Positions 35,962 through 45,073 of a DNA stretch of 58,260 nt are shown piece by piece. The stretch comes from Acidobacteriaceae bacterium. GTDB lineage: Bacteria > Acidobacteriota > Terriglobia > Terriglobales > Acidobacteriaceae. The translations under genes and the position numbers were made by a program. Numbering within the stretch: the first letter of the stretch is position 1; each line of letters opens with the position of its first letter. The notes under the pieces were generated by a model. That model worked only from the letters and a program-made list of their open reading frames with translations, was not told the origin of the DNA and ran no database searches. The stretch lies in contig PLOG01000106.1 of assembly GCA_003142935.1 (NCBI GenBank), positions 38,587-96,846 of the forward strand, given 5' to 3'.

Positions 35962-36327
35962 GCCGCGCCGCCCCACGCAATTTATTCAACATGAACAAAC
36001 AAAAAGTCTTTTGCGGCGAGTTCGCCAGTACTCTCCCTTAGAGCGGGGCAAGGTCACTTGCGCCTGAAATCAAGCTCCTCGACGGCCGCCCATGGAGACG
36101 TTTACGCCAATACGTTTGAATGCGCCCCTCACAACTAAGAATGATTCCTGTCTTGCGCCTTTGCGATGTTCCTGCCTGGCATTTGTCGCTACTGGCGAAT
36201 GACCGAAGCTAAACTAGTGCTTGAATTGAGATCCTGGTTTTCTTATAGTTTCAATGCATACTTACCAGCTGATCTCCCTGCCATCGCTGTCACCTCTCTT
36301 GTTTCAGCCGCACAGGTAAAGGCTCTG
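35962..36327. other. Intergenic region, nothing recognised
   Basis: About 365 bases between two converging genes (TolB-TPR and SDR). Open frames exist but none has a ribosome binding site with protein-like composition. No hairpin with a T-run was seen. Confidence 0.5.
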
Positions 36328-37104
36328 CTAAATCCAACCGGCATCTATAACGTAGCTCTGATTGGTGATGGCCGAACTATCGTCCGAAGCCAGGAATAAG
36401 ATCAGCCGAGCAACCTCGTCAGGCAGGATCATCCTCTTCAATGCCTGATTTGCCAGGACATGAGCCGTGTACTCCTCGGTGAGCCAGAGCCGCTGCTGCC
36501 GCTCGGTGAGGATGGCGCCCGGCATGATGCAATTGACGCGGATGTTATCTGCGCCGAATTCATGAGCAAGGGTGCGGGTCATCCCGACGACGGCTGCTTT
36601 TGCCGTAACATAGACCACTTGGCTTGTGGAGGGAATGACCCAACCGATGGAGCTCATATTGATGATTGAACCTCGATGCGCCTTCTGCATGGAGGGAATC
36701 ACTGCCTGCGACATGAAGAACTGATGTCTGAGATTGACGGCGATGGTTCTGTCCCAGAATTCGGGCGTCACCCCGGCAACCGTATGGCGCGTATCGTTTC
36801 CGGCATTGTTCACCAGCACATCGACGGTTCCAAACCTCTGCAAAATGGCTTGGACTGTGCGCTGCGCCTCAGCAATATCTGTCAGATCGCAGTGGCAATA
36901 GATCGGCTCGGCGGCGCCGGCCGTAGCCAGCCGTTGTACAAGCGCTGCTGCCGGCTCATCCTGAATGTCCAGGAAGGCGACCCTGGCCTGCTGCATGGCA
37001 AAGGCCTCCACAATCGCCTCGCCGATGCCGCTTGCACCTCCAGTAACGACAACTGCGCGATCACGAAGACTCGGGTAAGTAGCGTATACTCCGGTATGCT
37101 CCAT
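36328..37104 (-). CDS. SDR-family oxidoreductase, possibly a sugar dehydrogenase
   Basis: A classical short-chain dehydrogenase of 258 residues. The cofactor motif is TGGASGIG (21-28), with an acidic residue at FLDI (Asp46), which favours NAD. NNAG is at 99-102, the catalytic Ser at 151/152 (INMSSIG), and Tyr165 and Lys169 in YVTAK. AAGGA lies about nine bases before the ATG. The opening (YPSLRDRAVVVTGG) and C-terminus (SYVIDAGWI) resemble SDRs that oxidise aldoses such as xylose or galactose. Next to an alpha-galactosidase locus a galactose dehydrogenase is attractive, but the substrate cannot be set from sequence. Confidence 0.85.
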   Translation of the reverse strand: MEHTGVYATYPSLRDRAVVVTGGASGIGEAIVEAFAMQQARVAFLDIQDEPAAALVQRLATAGAAEPIYCHCDLTDIAEAQRTVQAILQRFGTVDVLVNNAGNDTRHTVAGVTPEFWDRTIAVNLRHQFFMSQAVIPSMQKAHRGSIINMSSIGWVIPSTSQVVYVTAKAAVVGMTRTLAHEFGADNIRVNCIMPGAILTERQQRLWLTEEYTAHVLANQALKRMILPDEVARLILFLASDDSSAITNQSYVIDAGWI

Positions 37105-37465
37105 GGCGTGATTTCCTTAATTCATCTCCTCTACTGAGCCTCGCGCATGACCTCGGTTCCCCGGCAGCCAACCAGGGAATCAAGATCCGCATCTTCAGAT
37201 GCTTGGGTCTGCCAACGCAATCATACGCAAGTAGTCTACTAAATAGCCTCAAGCGCCACTTTGTTAATTGCGGATCGAGCGGTGCTGATCGCACGTAAAG
37301 TAGACCGCAGGATTGTCCAACTAATCGCCCTTCCCTCATGTCACTGCTTTATTACTACACTGAAAGGGGTAACCGATGGCAGGCAAGAAGGTCAACTTTC
37401 CCTCCTAAATCCAGCGGGCGCCCTGGGGTCAAACTTCTCCCCAGGGCGCCCGCGAGCATGCTTAA
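37105..37465. other. Intergenic region with one strong hairpin
   Basis: About 360 bases between the SDR and SYLF genes, both minus strand. It contains the hairpin at 37414-37453 and presumably the SDR promoter. A possible 11-codon peptide (ATG GCA GGC AAG at 37376, plus strand) is too short to support. Confidence 0.45.
37414..37453 (-). terminator. Perfect 15-bp stem downstream of the SYLF gene
   Basis: GCGGGCGCCCTGGGG pairs perfectly with CCCCAGGGCGCCCGC around a 10-base loop. It starts about 24 bases after the stop of the minus-strand SYLF gene, the right place for transcription termination. No T-run follows on the minus strand, so it may end transcription with help or protect the 3' end. 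Confidence 0.55.
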
Positions 37466-37476
37466 TCGGTTGAAGG

Positions 37477-38166
37477 CTATTTGGAGGCGATTGCCTGTGC
37501 CTTTGCATCCCTGACAGCATCGAGGAATGCATGTGCGGCTTCCGGCACTGCTACATCGCCTTGCAGAATGCGGCGGGTGGAGATGTCGTGGCCATAGATG
37601 GCTTCGGTGGAATCGTCGTCACGGCGAATGGCAGCACCATTCAGCGTGACTCCGGCAAAAGCGCCCCTGGCGCGTGAGTAAGTAAGGACTTCGGTTTCCA
37701 TCTTCCAGTTGGTATCGGCGGAAGCATGGCGTCCAACAGGTCCGGCCGCCGCTGAGGCGTCCGCGCCCAACTCAAAATTGCTGTTGATCAAATGCTGCAT
37801 TCCGCGGTCGTTCTGGATGATCATGACCAGGTCAACGCCTTCGATCCCGATCTGCAATCCCCAGCTTCCGCCGGTGATGGTAAAGAACGCAGGTGCGCTC
37901 CATCCATCGGCTGTGCGGCAAGTGGCGATGCCTCTGCCATTCTCCGCGCCAAAAACAAAGCCGCCCTTGAGCAGATGAGGCACGACGGCAATGCACTTTG
38001 CGTGTTCGAGAACTTCTTCCGGAATGCCCTTATCCGGCGCCGACATGATTTCGTGGAGCACACTGCCGGCATGATCGAGCCGGTCGTTCGTTGCTTCGCG
38101 GCTGGATGCCGCCCAACCCATGCTCGTCAAACCGAGCACCGCTACTAATGCCATAACTTTTTTCAT
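37477..38166 (-). CDS. SYLF/Ysc84-domain lipid-binding protein
   Basis: 229 residues from MKKVMALVAVLGLTSMGWA, a signal peptide. A start four codons upstream is open, but the SD-like GGTGAG favours the chosen ATG. The mature part is a single SYLF (Ysc84/DUF500) domain: AKCIAVVPHLLKGGFVFG, GSWGLQIGIEGVDLVMIIQN and a C-terminal LNGAAIRRDDDSTEAIYG. Eukaryotic SYLF proteins bind phosphoinositides; the bacterial secreted forms are uncharacterised but common in Acidobacteria. It stands alone, with a strong hairpin behind it. Confidence 0.9.
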   Translation of the reverse strand: MKKVMALVAVLGLTSMGWAASSREATNDRLDHAGSVLHEIMSAPDKGIPEEVLEHAKCIAVVPHLLKGGFVFGAENGRGIATCRTADGWSAPAFFTITGGSWGLQIGIEGVDLVMIIQNDRGMQHLINSNFELGADASAAAGPVGRHASADTNWKMETEVLTYSRARGAFAGVTLNGAAIRRDDDSTEAIYGHDISTRRILQGDVAVPEAAHAFLDAVRDAKAQAIASK

Positions 38167-38400
38167 GTGACTCACCATTTTCTACCCATGCGCAGCGTCA
38201 CAAGCTTCCCGCGCACTGAGGCGCACAAGGTAACTTTCACGTTAGATGGATTCGATTGCCGCGTCTGTGCAATACGGCTCAGTTAACGGCGAGGCGAGTG
38301 GCTGGCACCATGCGACGACGTGATCCAAACTGCTCAGACCAGAATCAACCTGGCAAATAGATTCAAGTTAAGAAGAAATCAGTTCACACAGGAGGAGTTT

Positions 38401-38610
38401 ATGGATAGCAATCGAGTGAAGGGTGCAGTCGATGAAATTGTGGGAATCGCAAAGCAGAAAACCGGCGGCCTGACTGGCAATACCAAGCTCCAGGTGGAAG
38501 GAATTGCGCAGAATCTGAAGGGAAAAGTTGAAAGCTCGTGGGGTAAAGCAGTGGATGCGGTGCATGAGGCCAATGAGGAAGCCGGGGCGCCTCACGATCC
38601 ACGTGCCTAG
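38401..38610 (+). CDS. CsbD-family small stress protein
   Basis: 69 residues, MDSNRVKGAVDEIVGIAKQK and so on, with the CsbD core of short amphipathic segments (VKGAVDE, LQVEGIAQNLKGK). AGGAGG lies five bases before the ATG, which fixes the start against a longer open frame. CsbD proteins are general-stress proteins of unknown mechanism, under sigma-B control in Bacillus. It lies upstream of the Nramp-like gene on the same strand and fits the stress/envelope character of this region. Confidence 0.9.
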   Translation: MDSNRVKGAVDEIVGIAKQKTGGLTGNTKLQVEGIAQNLKGKVESSWGKAVDAVHEANEEAGAPHDPRA

Positions 38611-38715
38611 ATCGCGCGTGCTTAGCACACAAATCCCCTTATCAATGCAGCAGAAACTGCCCATGCATGGACAGGATCCGATGATAGTTTCAATCCTTTT
38701 GGGGTCTGCACTTTG

Positions 38716-40011
38716 ATGCTTAAGAAACGTGCATCAAACTCTTCAGTGCCGGCATCTGCTCCATCTCGTTGGATTCGGGAGTTGCTGAAGTCCCTTGGAC
38801 CTGGATTGATCACCGGAGCTGCTGACGATGACCCTTCCGGTATCGCCACATACTCCATTGCCGGTTCGCAGCTTGGAACCAAGCTCCTTTGGACCGCGCT
38901 GCTGACGTGGCCGCTTATGGCCGCCGTGCAGATGATGTGCGCTCGCATTGGCAAGGTTACGGGACGAGGCCTGGCAGGAAACTTCAAACAGCGATTTCCA
39001 AGATGGCTATTGCTCATCTTCGTCATCTCCCTTCTCATTGCAAACACAATTAACATCGCCGCGGACTTGGCCGGCATGGCGGATGCGTCGGCAATGATGT
39101 CGGGGATCAATTCTCACTGGTTTGTTGTTGTGTTTGCGCTTCTAATCTCATGGGCAACAGTTCGTTTGCGATACCAGCAGATCGCGAACGTGCTCAAGTG
39201 GCTGGTTCTGGTTCTTTTTGCATACCCCATTACCGCATTTGTGGTGGGAGCCGATTGGGGCCAGGTTCTGCGCGATACCCTAGTGCCGTCGATGCCGCAC
39301 AGCAGAACTGAGTGGGCAACGCTGGTCGCGATTCTCGGCACCACCATCAGTCCGTATCTCTTTTTCTGGCAGGCGAGTGAAGAAGTCGAGGAAGAGAAGT
39401 CGGCAGGTCAAAGCACATTGGCACAGCGCCGAGGAGCTACTCCTCAGGAGCTCGATTTGAGAAATATCGATGTGGGTGTTGGCGCTTTTTTCTCAAACAT
39501 GGTCATGTTCTTCATCATTCTCACGACTGCAATCACCCTCAACCGGCACGGCATCATGAACATTGAGACTTCGCGCCAGGCGGCTGAAGCCCTCAGGCCA
39601 TTTGCGGGCAACTTTGCGGCAACCCTCTTCACTTTGGGAATTGTGGGCGTTGGTTTTCTTGCCATCCCCACGCTTGCAGGATCGGCAGCGTACGCCTTCG
39701 CAGAAACACTGGGCTGGCGTCAGGGCTTGAACTTGAAGTTGAAACAGGCGCGCTGGTTTTACGTCTTGATTCTTGTTTCTACCGCGGCGGGCGTTGCTCT
39801 GGATTTTATTGGAGTGAACCCGGTAAAGGCACTCTACTGGACAGCTGTCATCAATGGATTACTAGCACCTTTTCTTCTCGTAGCTATCCTCATAGTCGCC
39901 GCGGACAAGAAGCTGATGCAGAATCAACCAAGTTCCCGCCTGGGATGGATTGTCGTCGCAGTCACGACGGTAGCCATGTTCGCTGCGGGCATCGCCATGT
40001 TTGTCGTGTAG
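38716..40011 (+). CDS. Atypical Nramp-family divalent metal transporter homologue
   Basis: 431 residues, about eleven membrane helices, LeuT-like Nramp fold. The first helix reads GPGLITGAADDDPSGIATYS, where canonical Nramps have DPGN; the metal-binding Asn is replaced (DPSG, about 39-42). In the sixth helix canonical MPH is replaced by TTISPYLFFWQ (about 210-219), removing the conserved Met. These are the changes expected in divergent Nramp branches with altered or lost Mn/Fe selectivity, such as those proposed to carry Mg. Start: ATG at 38716, with a TTG just before it also open. It may share a transcript with CsbD 105 bases upstream. The substrate is not known. Confidence 0.85.
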   Translation: MLKKRASNSSVPASAPSRWIRELLKSLGPGLITGAADDDPSGIATYSIAGSQLGTKLLWTALLTWPLMAAVQMMCARIGKVTGRGLAGNFKQRFPRWLLLIFVISLLIANTINIAADLAGMADASAMMSGINSHWFVVVFALLISWATVRLRYQQIANVLKWLVLVLFAYPITAFVVGADWGQVLRDTLVPSMPHSRTEWATLVAILGTTISPYLFFWQASEEVEEEKSAGQSTLAQRRGATPQELDLRNIDVGVGAFFSNMVMFFIILTTAITLNRHGIMNIETSRQAAEALRPFAGNFAATLFTLGIVGVGFLAIPTLAGSAAYAFAETLGWRQGLNLKLKQARWFYVLILVSTAAGVALDFIGVNPVKALYWTAVINGLLAPFLLVAILIVAADKKLMQNQPSSRLGWIVVAVTTVAMFAAGIAMFVV

Positions 40012-40079
40012 AACAAAACAGCAAGAGAAGATAAGCCGGTAGATCAGTCCGAACGCACGCGTTCGCCATAGGTCGCATT

Positions 40080-40739
40080 TTATCTAGCGAATTCCTTCTT
40101 GCGCAAGCCGCGCATCTTCCACAACCCATAGCAAGAGCCAAGCGCGAGCACGCCAACAAACATGCAAAGCAGTGGAGTCGACCACTCGTGGAGAGTTCCA
40201 GTCCAAATGCGTACAATCCTGCGCCCGTAAGTAACGCCCAGCCATGCAACGAAAGAGTAGCGGAGGCTGCGAGCCGAGCCATACACGGCCAGGAACCGCG
40301 TACGAGAGACGCCCAGCGCGCCTGCGGCAAGCGCAAACGGCAAGAGCGGAATAGGCGGAGGAAGTACTGCGGGCAAAAAGACGGAGAGAATCCGATGACG
40401 CTCGACCCACCCGACGATTCGTCCAAGAATACGGGCCGGCACGTGGCGGCTCAGTGCTGCCTGGCCACCTTTCCTGCCTGTCTCCCAGGTGCTGTATCCA
40501 CCCACGATGCTGCCTGCAATGGCACAGGGAGCAAGCAACCAGGGATTTCCGTTGTGCGCCACAAGCCACAAGAGAAGCAGATCGGTGCTGCCTGGTAAAG
40601 GAAGCGGGATCACCGACGAATCGATTACGGATACAAAGAAAAGTCCTGCTCCTCCAAGGTGCGTCAGCCAGGGCGGCATGACTGAGGGATGCGCGCCGGT
40701 TGCATGGAACTTAGCAGGCTGTTGAAGCGAAAAACTCAT
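40080..40739 (-). CDS. DedA/VTT-type (SNARE-associated) membrane protein
   Basis: 219 residues with about five hydrophobic segments. The N-terminal region VSVIDSSVIPLPLPGSTDLLL and the re-entrant segment LPPPIPLLPFALAAGALG with the following arginine (RTRFL) match the DedA/YqaA VTT fold. DedA proteins act in membrane homeostasis, and recent work gives some a polyprenyl-phosphate or phospholipid flippase role. Start at the first ATG; the SD is weak and Met21 is an alternative. It converges with the Nramp-like gene and lies downstream of the zinc-ribbon/GH130 operon. Confidence 0.82.
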   Translation of the reverse strand: MSFSLQQPAKFHATGAHPSVMPPWLTHLGGAGLFFVSVIDSSVIPLPLPGSTDLLLLWLVAHNGNPWLLAPCAIAGSIVGGYSTWETGRKGGQAALSRHVPARILGRIVGWVERHRILSVFLPAVLPPPIPLLPFALAAGALGVSRTRFLAVYGSARSLRYSFVAWLGVTYGRRIVRIWTGTLHEWSTPLLCMFVGVLALGSCYGLWKMRGLRKKEFAR

Positions 40740-40874
40740 GCCGATTCTGCCCTGTCGTTGCCTCTGCCAGTCTCAGTTTGGCGACAATGGGAATCGATTC
40801 CGAGCGCGAGGCAACTCGCCTTAATTCCAATCCGCGGCCGTGGCTCTAGCTAAGCACCGCAGTTACTCGCGCAA

Positions 40875-41087
40875 CTAGGACGCACTTGCTCCATGAAACG
40901 TAAACCAATAGTAGCGGCGCCAGCAAAACATGCAACGAACTGGCCGTATTGCAAACATGCTTAGCAGGCCATCAACCGGCCGCAACTCCGCTTCCTTGAA
41001 TTTGAGTGAATTGCACCACGGGCACTCGCGCCTTATCCAGAGCAGGCGCGGCACCCAGCTGGGCCAATTCCGACTTGAAAAGTTCAT
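40875..41087 (-). CDS. Small four-cysteine zinc-ribbon-like protein
   Basis: 70 residues. RRECPWCNSLKF and RPVRCMFCWRRYYWF supply two CxxC knuckles separated by about 26 residues, the pattern of a small zinc ribbon. AGGAG lies eight bases before the ATG, and the ATG is one base after the TGA of the GH130 gene, so the two are translated together. Similar short CPxC...RCxxC proteins are frequent in acidobacterial genomes; function unknown. Composition is ordinary apart from the aromatic/basic tail (RRYYWFTFHG). Confidence 0.75.
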   Translation of the reverse strand: MNFSSRNWPSWVPRLLWIRRECPWCNSLKFKEAELRPVDGLLSMFAIRPVRCMFCWRRYYWFTFHGASAS

Positions 41088-41088
41088 C

Positions 41089-42147
41089 TCAACGGCTCCT
41101 CGCGCCGGTCACACCGTCGTGCTCTTGTATTAGCCCTTCCTGTGGGCTGGAGTTGGATTCCAGCCACGAAAGCAGCGAACGTATGCTGCCTGTGGCCAGC
41201 GCCATGCATTGATCTGAAGCACCGTAATAGAGCTGGATCGTATCTCCATCCGCGCCGATAGTCTGACCGCAGGGAAACACAACATCCTTCACGTCTCCGC
41301 CGCGCTCATAGGCAGCTTCAGGACCGAACATCCATGAGTCTCCGCGTTGTAAACAAACGTCTGGCTGCTCCAGGTCAAAGAGTGCCAGGCCCAGACGATA
41401 AATGCTTCCGGAAGCCGTTTGCCGCACTCCGTGGTAGATTGTCAGCCAACCCTTTTCAGTTTCAATCGGCGGAGAACACAGGCCAATCTTGTTCGCATCC
41501 CACCATCCGCCGCGCCGCGCCTCGAGGATGATCTTGTGACTGCCCCAATGGCGAAGATCCGGCGAGTAGGAGATCCACATGTGCGCGCCAAGCGTGGTCA
41601 CCGGCCGGTGAATCAATGCCCAAAGGCCGCCAATTCTCCTGGGCAGCAGAGCCGCGTCCTTGTCCTCCGCCTGCATGATTACGCCATAGCGCTCAAAAGT
41701 TTTGAAGTCTCTGGTCAGGGCCAGCGAGACTCCAGGTCCGCCTCGTGCAAAAGATGTATAGACTACCGCATATTGCTCGAGTTCCGGGACATACGTAATG
41801 CGCGGATCTTCGATGCCCCAAAGCTCTTCCGGATAGTCGTGTGAATTTGCTGGCAGCGTCGGTTGAGAGTCGACGCGCCAATCGTCGATTCCATTTGCCG
41901 AACGTGCGGCACACAGGTGAGACAGGCCTCGCCGATCTTCCACGCGGCAAAGCAGCAGCGTGTCTCCATCGTGCAACCGCACGGCTCCTGCGTTAAAGAC
42001 ACTGTTCACTGGATAGTGCCAGTTGCTCTGCGTGAGGATCGGATTACCCTCGTAACGAGTGAAGAGCGGGAGCCCTGTATGTGTTTCCACATGAGCTTCA
42101 GCAACAACGGAATCTGTCGACACAACCGGAGAGACAATTGGATTCAA
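41089..42147 (-). CDS. GH130-family glycosidase or phosphorylase
   Basis: 352 residues, a five-bladed propeller of GH130 type. RYEGNPIL near residue 33, the NAGAVRL strand and the catalytic-region IEDPRI are visible, with further blade motifs (GLWALIHRP, WDANKIGLCSPPI, GWLTIYHGV). GH130 enzymes phosphorolyse or hydrolyse beta-mannosidic bonds. The start is a TTG overlapping the TGA of the GT4 gene (TTGA), with no SD, so translation coupling is likely; GTG codons further in are possible alternatives. The pairing with a GT4 suggests that one makes and the other remodels the same mannose-type glycan, but the substrate is unproven. Confidence 0.88.
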   Translation of the reverse strand: MNPIVSPVVSTDSVVAEAHVETHTGLPLFTRYEGNPILTQSNWHYPVNSVFNAGAVRLHDGDTLLLCRVEDRRGLSHLCAARSANGIDDWRVDSQPTLPANSHDYPEELWGIEDPRITYVPELEQYAVVYTSFARGGPGVSLALTRDFKTFERYGVIMQAEDKDAALLPRRIGGLWALIHRPVTTLGAHMWISYSPDLRHWGSHKIILEARRGGWWDANKIGLCSPPIETEKGWLTIYHGVRQTASGSIYRLGLALFDLEQPDVCLQRGDSWMFGPEAAYERGGDVKDVVFPCGQTIGADGDTIQLYYGASDQCMALATGSIRSLLSWLESNSSPQEGLIQEHDGVTGARSR

Positions 42148-44519
42148 GAAGAGATGCTCATTTCAAGTTGCCGTTCTCGTGCGTTGGTCGCTTTGGCCTC
42201 CTGCATTTCCAGCAAGGCCATCAGGAATGAAAGAGTCGATTCCGCTCCCTGGTTTTCATTGATGCGGTCGGGATGAAGGCCATCTCTGCACCCTCCCGTT
42301 TTTGCATCGTAAAGCGGAATTCGCAAGTCGTTCTTGCCCAGAAACCAGCGGAACACCCGCTGGGCTTCTTCAAACCAATAACACTCTTCCGTCAGCCTGT
42401 ATACCTCAAGGCAAGCAGCGACTGTTGCGCATGCCTCCACCGGCTGTTGATCGAAACGCGCCTTTTCGTTTCCTTCGATAAAGAACCCGTTGGAACCAAT
42501 CGGCACAAATATCTGCTCATCGTCGCGGTGCTGTTCGGCAACCAGCCATTTCAGGGAATCCATTCCAGCTTCGATCATTCTCTGGTTGTCGCTCCGCCAT
42601 CCCGCCAGGATGAGCGCCTGCGACAGCCTCGAATTTGAATAGGAAAGGCTCTTCTCGAACCAATGCCACGTTGCGGAATGACTGCGCTCATAGATATCGA
42701 GGAGCTGATTTGCAAGGGTATTACGGAAACCCTGGATAGCTCTGTCCCCAGGGAACCAGTCCAGATAGGCCTGCATGCCCAGGATCGAAAACGCCCATGC
42801 GCGCGGGCTGGTAAACGTGAGCGTCGTGGGAACCGCGGCTTCAAAAAGCCTCCCAGCCGCTCCTCTTAAGCCCGCGTCCCGCGATTGGCCGAGTACGTTG
42901 CCCAGAGACCAAAGCGCCCGACCGTGACTGTCGTCCGACCCAACATCCTCCAGCCATCGGCGGTCGTAACCGAGAAAGTTTTTGAATCTCCCAGTATCTC
43001 GATTGAAGGCAAGCCACAAAAAGGCCAGATACCGATGAGACAAATGCGCTTCTGCCGCCCAGCCCGGATGCGCCTTATCCAGCAGGGTCGACACGATGAG
43101 AGCGCGCGCGTTGTCATCGGTCGTGTAACCCTCGCTTGAATTGGGTATCGTGAAGATGGCATGCTGCAGGATGCCTGTGTCATCCGTCATGCTTAACATA
43201 TGACCGGCATTCAACTCCGGCAGTTCATCGACGGTATGCTCATCGACATCGTCATTCAGCGCTGCCCTTGGATGCAAGGTGCGCTCGAAGCGGGCTCTCT
43301 GGAAACTAGCCATATATTTGCGCGCGGTCTTCGGCCATATTGTCTCCCGCGAGTGGAGGTAAGCCCGTTTCCGCATTGCGTGACGTTCCCCATCGTTATC
43401 GAGGAGTCCAAGCACCGCTTCCGCAATGGCCACAGAGTTCTCGAACGGCACGATCACCCCCCGGTTTTCCGCCAGAAGTTCTTTAGCGTGCCAATACGGC
43501 GTAGAGATAATCGCCTTTCCCGCGCCCAGCGCAATAGCCAGCGTGCCGGAAACGGCCTGCGCCTCCTGCCGGTAGGGGGTAATGTAGATATCCGCAGCGC
43601 CAACATGTTCAACCAGCTCTTCCGCGCTCACGAACCGATTGATGAGGATCAGATTCGACGACACGCCAAGCTTTTCCGCCAATGCCTGCAGTTCTTCGCG
43701 ATAACGTTCGCCGTCGCGCCGCCGAATATGCGGGTGCGTCACTCCGGATACGATATAGACCACATTCGGATGTCTCTCCAATATTGCCGGCAGCGCGCGA
43801 ATCACGTTCTCAATCCCTTTGTTCGGCGACAGCAGGCCAAACGTCAGAAGCACAAACTTCCCTTCGGTGCCGAACCGGTCCTTAAAATAGTTGGGATCCA
43901 TGAACGGAAAATCGGGAACCCCGTGCGGAATGATATCGATTTTTTCGTCAGGAACTGTATATACCTCGCGCAAGAACTGAGCCGCTTGATCGCTCATCAC
44001 AACCAGCCGATCGGAAAGCCGCGCTATCTCTTCGAGCACTTGGTGCTGATTTACATCCGGTTCCCGCAAAACGGTATGAAGTGTCGTTACAACCGGCATA
44101 TTCAATTTGCGCAGAAGGGTCAGGATATGACCGCCTGCGATACCGCCATAGATTCCATATTCATGCTGCAGGCAGACCAGATCGTTGCCGTTGAAATTGA
44201 GAAACTCAGCAGCCCGCTCGTAGGAACTCAGGTCTTCCTGCTCAAGCTCCAGGCGCACTTGCTCTGGATACTCGTAGCTTGACTCCGGATCATTGACAGG
44301 AATCGCAAACAGCCTGCCACTGCCAAATTCCGTGCCAAGTGCCGCGCACAGATCTGTCGTAAATGTGGCGATGCCGCACTGGCGAGGCAGATAGTTTCCA
44401 ACAAACGCAATGCGCGTCGGCAATGGCAAGCTGCAACCCTTGGACGCAATCTGCGAACTGACCGTTGATTGATGCTCAATGGCCCGCTCTTTATAGTGGA
44501 TCGTTTCATTGCTAGACAT
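42144..44519 (-). CDS. GT4 glycosyltransferase fused to a C-terminal helical toroid domain
   Basis: 791 residues from an ATG with AGGA five bases upstream; an open extension of 36 codons is basic and unlikely. The N-terminal half (about 35-410) is a GT-B fold of family GT4: FVGNYLPRQCGIATFT, LVCLQHEYGIYGG, LTFGLLSPNKGIENVIRALP and the nucleotide-sugar end EAQAVSGTLAIALGAGKAII. The C-terminal half (about 440-780) reads as helical repeats of an alpha/alpha toroid: GYTTDDNARALIV, SDDSHGRALWSLG, NSNGFFIEGN-like turns and INENQGAESTLSFLMALLEM, resembling glycoside-hydrolase toroids. It is coupled to GH130. Such GT4-toroid proteins beside GH130 recur in bacteria, but their product is not established to my knowledge. 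Confidence 0.85.
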   Translation of the reverse strand: MSSNETIHYKERAIEHQSTVSSQIASKGCSLPLPTRIAFVGNYLPRQCGIATFTTDLCAALGTEFGSGRLFAIPVNDPESSYEYPEQVRLELEQEDLSSYERAAEFLNFNGNDLVCLQHEYGIYGGIAGGHILTLLRKLNMPVVTTLHTVLREPDVNQHQVLEEIARLSDRLVVMSDQAAQFLREVYTVPDEKIDIIPHGVPDFPFMDPNYFKDRFGTEGKFVLLTFGLLSPNKGIENVIRALPAILERHPNVVYIVSGVTHPHIRRRDGERYREELQALAEKLGVSSNLILINRFVSAEELVEHVGAADIYITPYRQEAQAVSGTLAIALGAGKAIISTPYWHAKELLAENRGVIVPFENSVAIAEAVLGLLDNDGERHAMRKRAYLHSRETIWPKTARKYMASFQRARFERTLHPRAALNDDVDEHTVDELPELNAGHMLSMTDDTGILQHAIFTIPNSSEGYTTDDNARALIVSTLLDKAHPGWAAEAHLSHRYLAFLWLAFNRDTGRFKNFLGYDRRWLEDVGSDDSHGRALWSLGNVLGQSRDAGLRGAAGRLFEAAVPTTLTFTSPRAWAFSILGMQAYLDWFPGDRAIQGFRNTLANQLLDIYERSHSATWHWFEKSLSYSNSRLSQALILAGWRSDNQRMIEAGMDSLKWLVAEQHRDDEQIFVPIGSNGFFIEGNEKARFDQQPVEACATVAACLEVYRLTEECYWFEEAQRVFRWFLGKNDLRIPLYDAKTGGCRDGLHPDRINENQGAESTLSFLMALLEMQEAKATNARERQLEMSISS

Positions 44520-44711
44520 ATCGTCCTGCTTTCGCTTACATCGACATGGTGAGCTGCGTCTCCGCGCGGACCTTGATTCGGGGACCCGATGCGGTCTCTG
44601 GAGATTGTCAGGCGTGCAGAGAAACACTCAAGCCAAGAAAGTGCCGCCTGGAGAAAATGCTCCCCTCCGATCTGCTCAGAGCGAACTGCACGATCCTGCT
44701 TACATCGAGAG

Positions 44712-44921
44712 TTACTTCGACGAACCCACAGGCCCTTTCGGAAGGGTATGCTCGAGCGAGAAATCTTCTCTGAAACCCGAAGCATCCGCATTCGCGCCAG
44801 CCGTCCCGGCGACGGACGGCAGTTTCACGGCCGGGAGCGTTGCCAGTCGGGCCAAGGCCTGGCGCGCGCGCCGCCTGGCGGCAAAATGCGCTTCGACGTC
44901 TATCTTCTTGATAAGGCTCAT
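44712..44921 (-). CDS. Small basic protein of unknown function
   Basis: 69 residues, MSLIKKIDVEAHFAARRRAR at the start and FREDFSLEHTLPKGPVGSSK at the end, with no membrane helix or signal. GGAG lies five bases before the ATG. It sits between the DUF3309 gene and the GT4 gene, all on the minus strand. The N-terminal KKIDVEAHFAARR segment looks like a helix that binds a partner. Supported by the ribosome binding site and normal composition; no family is named with confidence. Confidence 0.55.
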   Translation of the reverse strand: MSLIKKIDVEAHFAARRRARQALARLATLPAVKLPSVAGTAGANADASGFREDFSLEHTLPKGPVGSSK

Positions 44922-45073
44922 TACCGCTCCATTCGTTCTGTTGCTTGCCTGAACGGTGCTCGTCTGGAGCGGTGCCTAGATGGCTAAAGGCGAGAGAAGG
45001 AAGTCTTGACTACTCCTTCAAGCATACTCTCGAAATAGCGCCAGTGCCGCGGCAGCCGCAAAGCGCATCCTGC

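Noticed and set aside
36166..36399. Plus-strand frame of 77 codons before and overlapping the SDR gene
   Set aside because: No ribosome binding site, no family, and it runs into the SDR coding region antisense.
43200..44282. Plus-strand open frame of 360 codons inside the GT4 gene
   Set aside because: Antisense to the GT-B domain; no start signal or domain.
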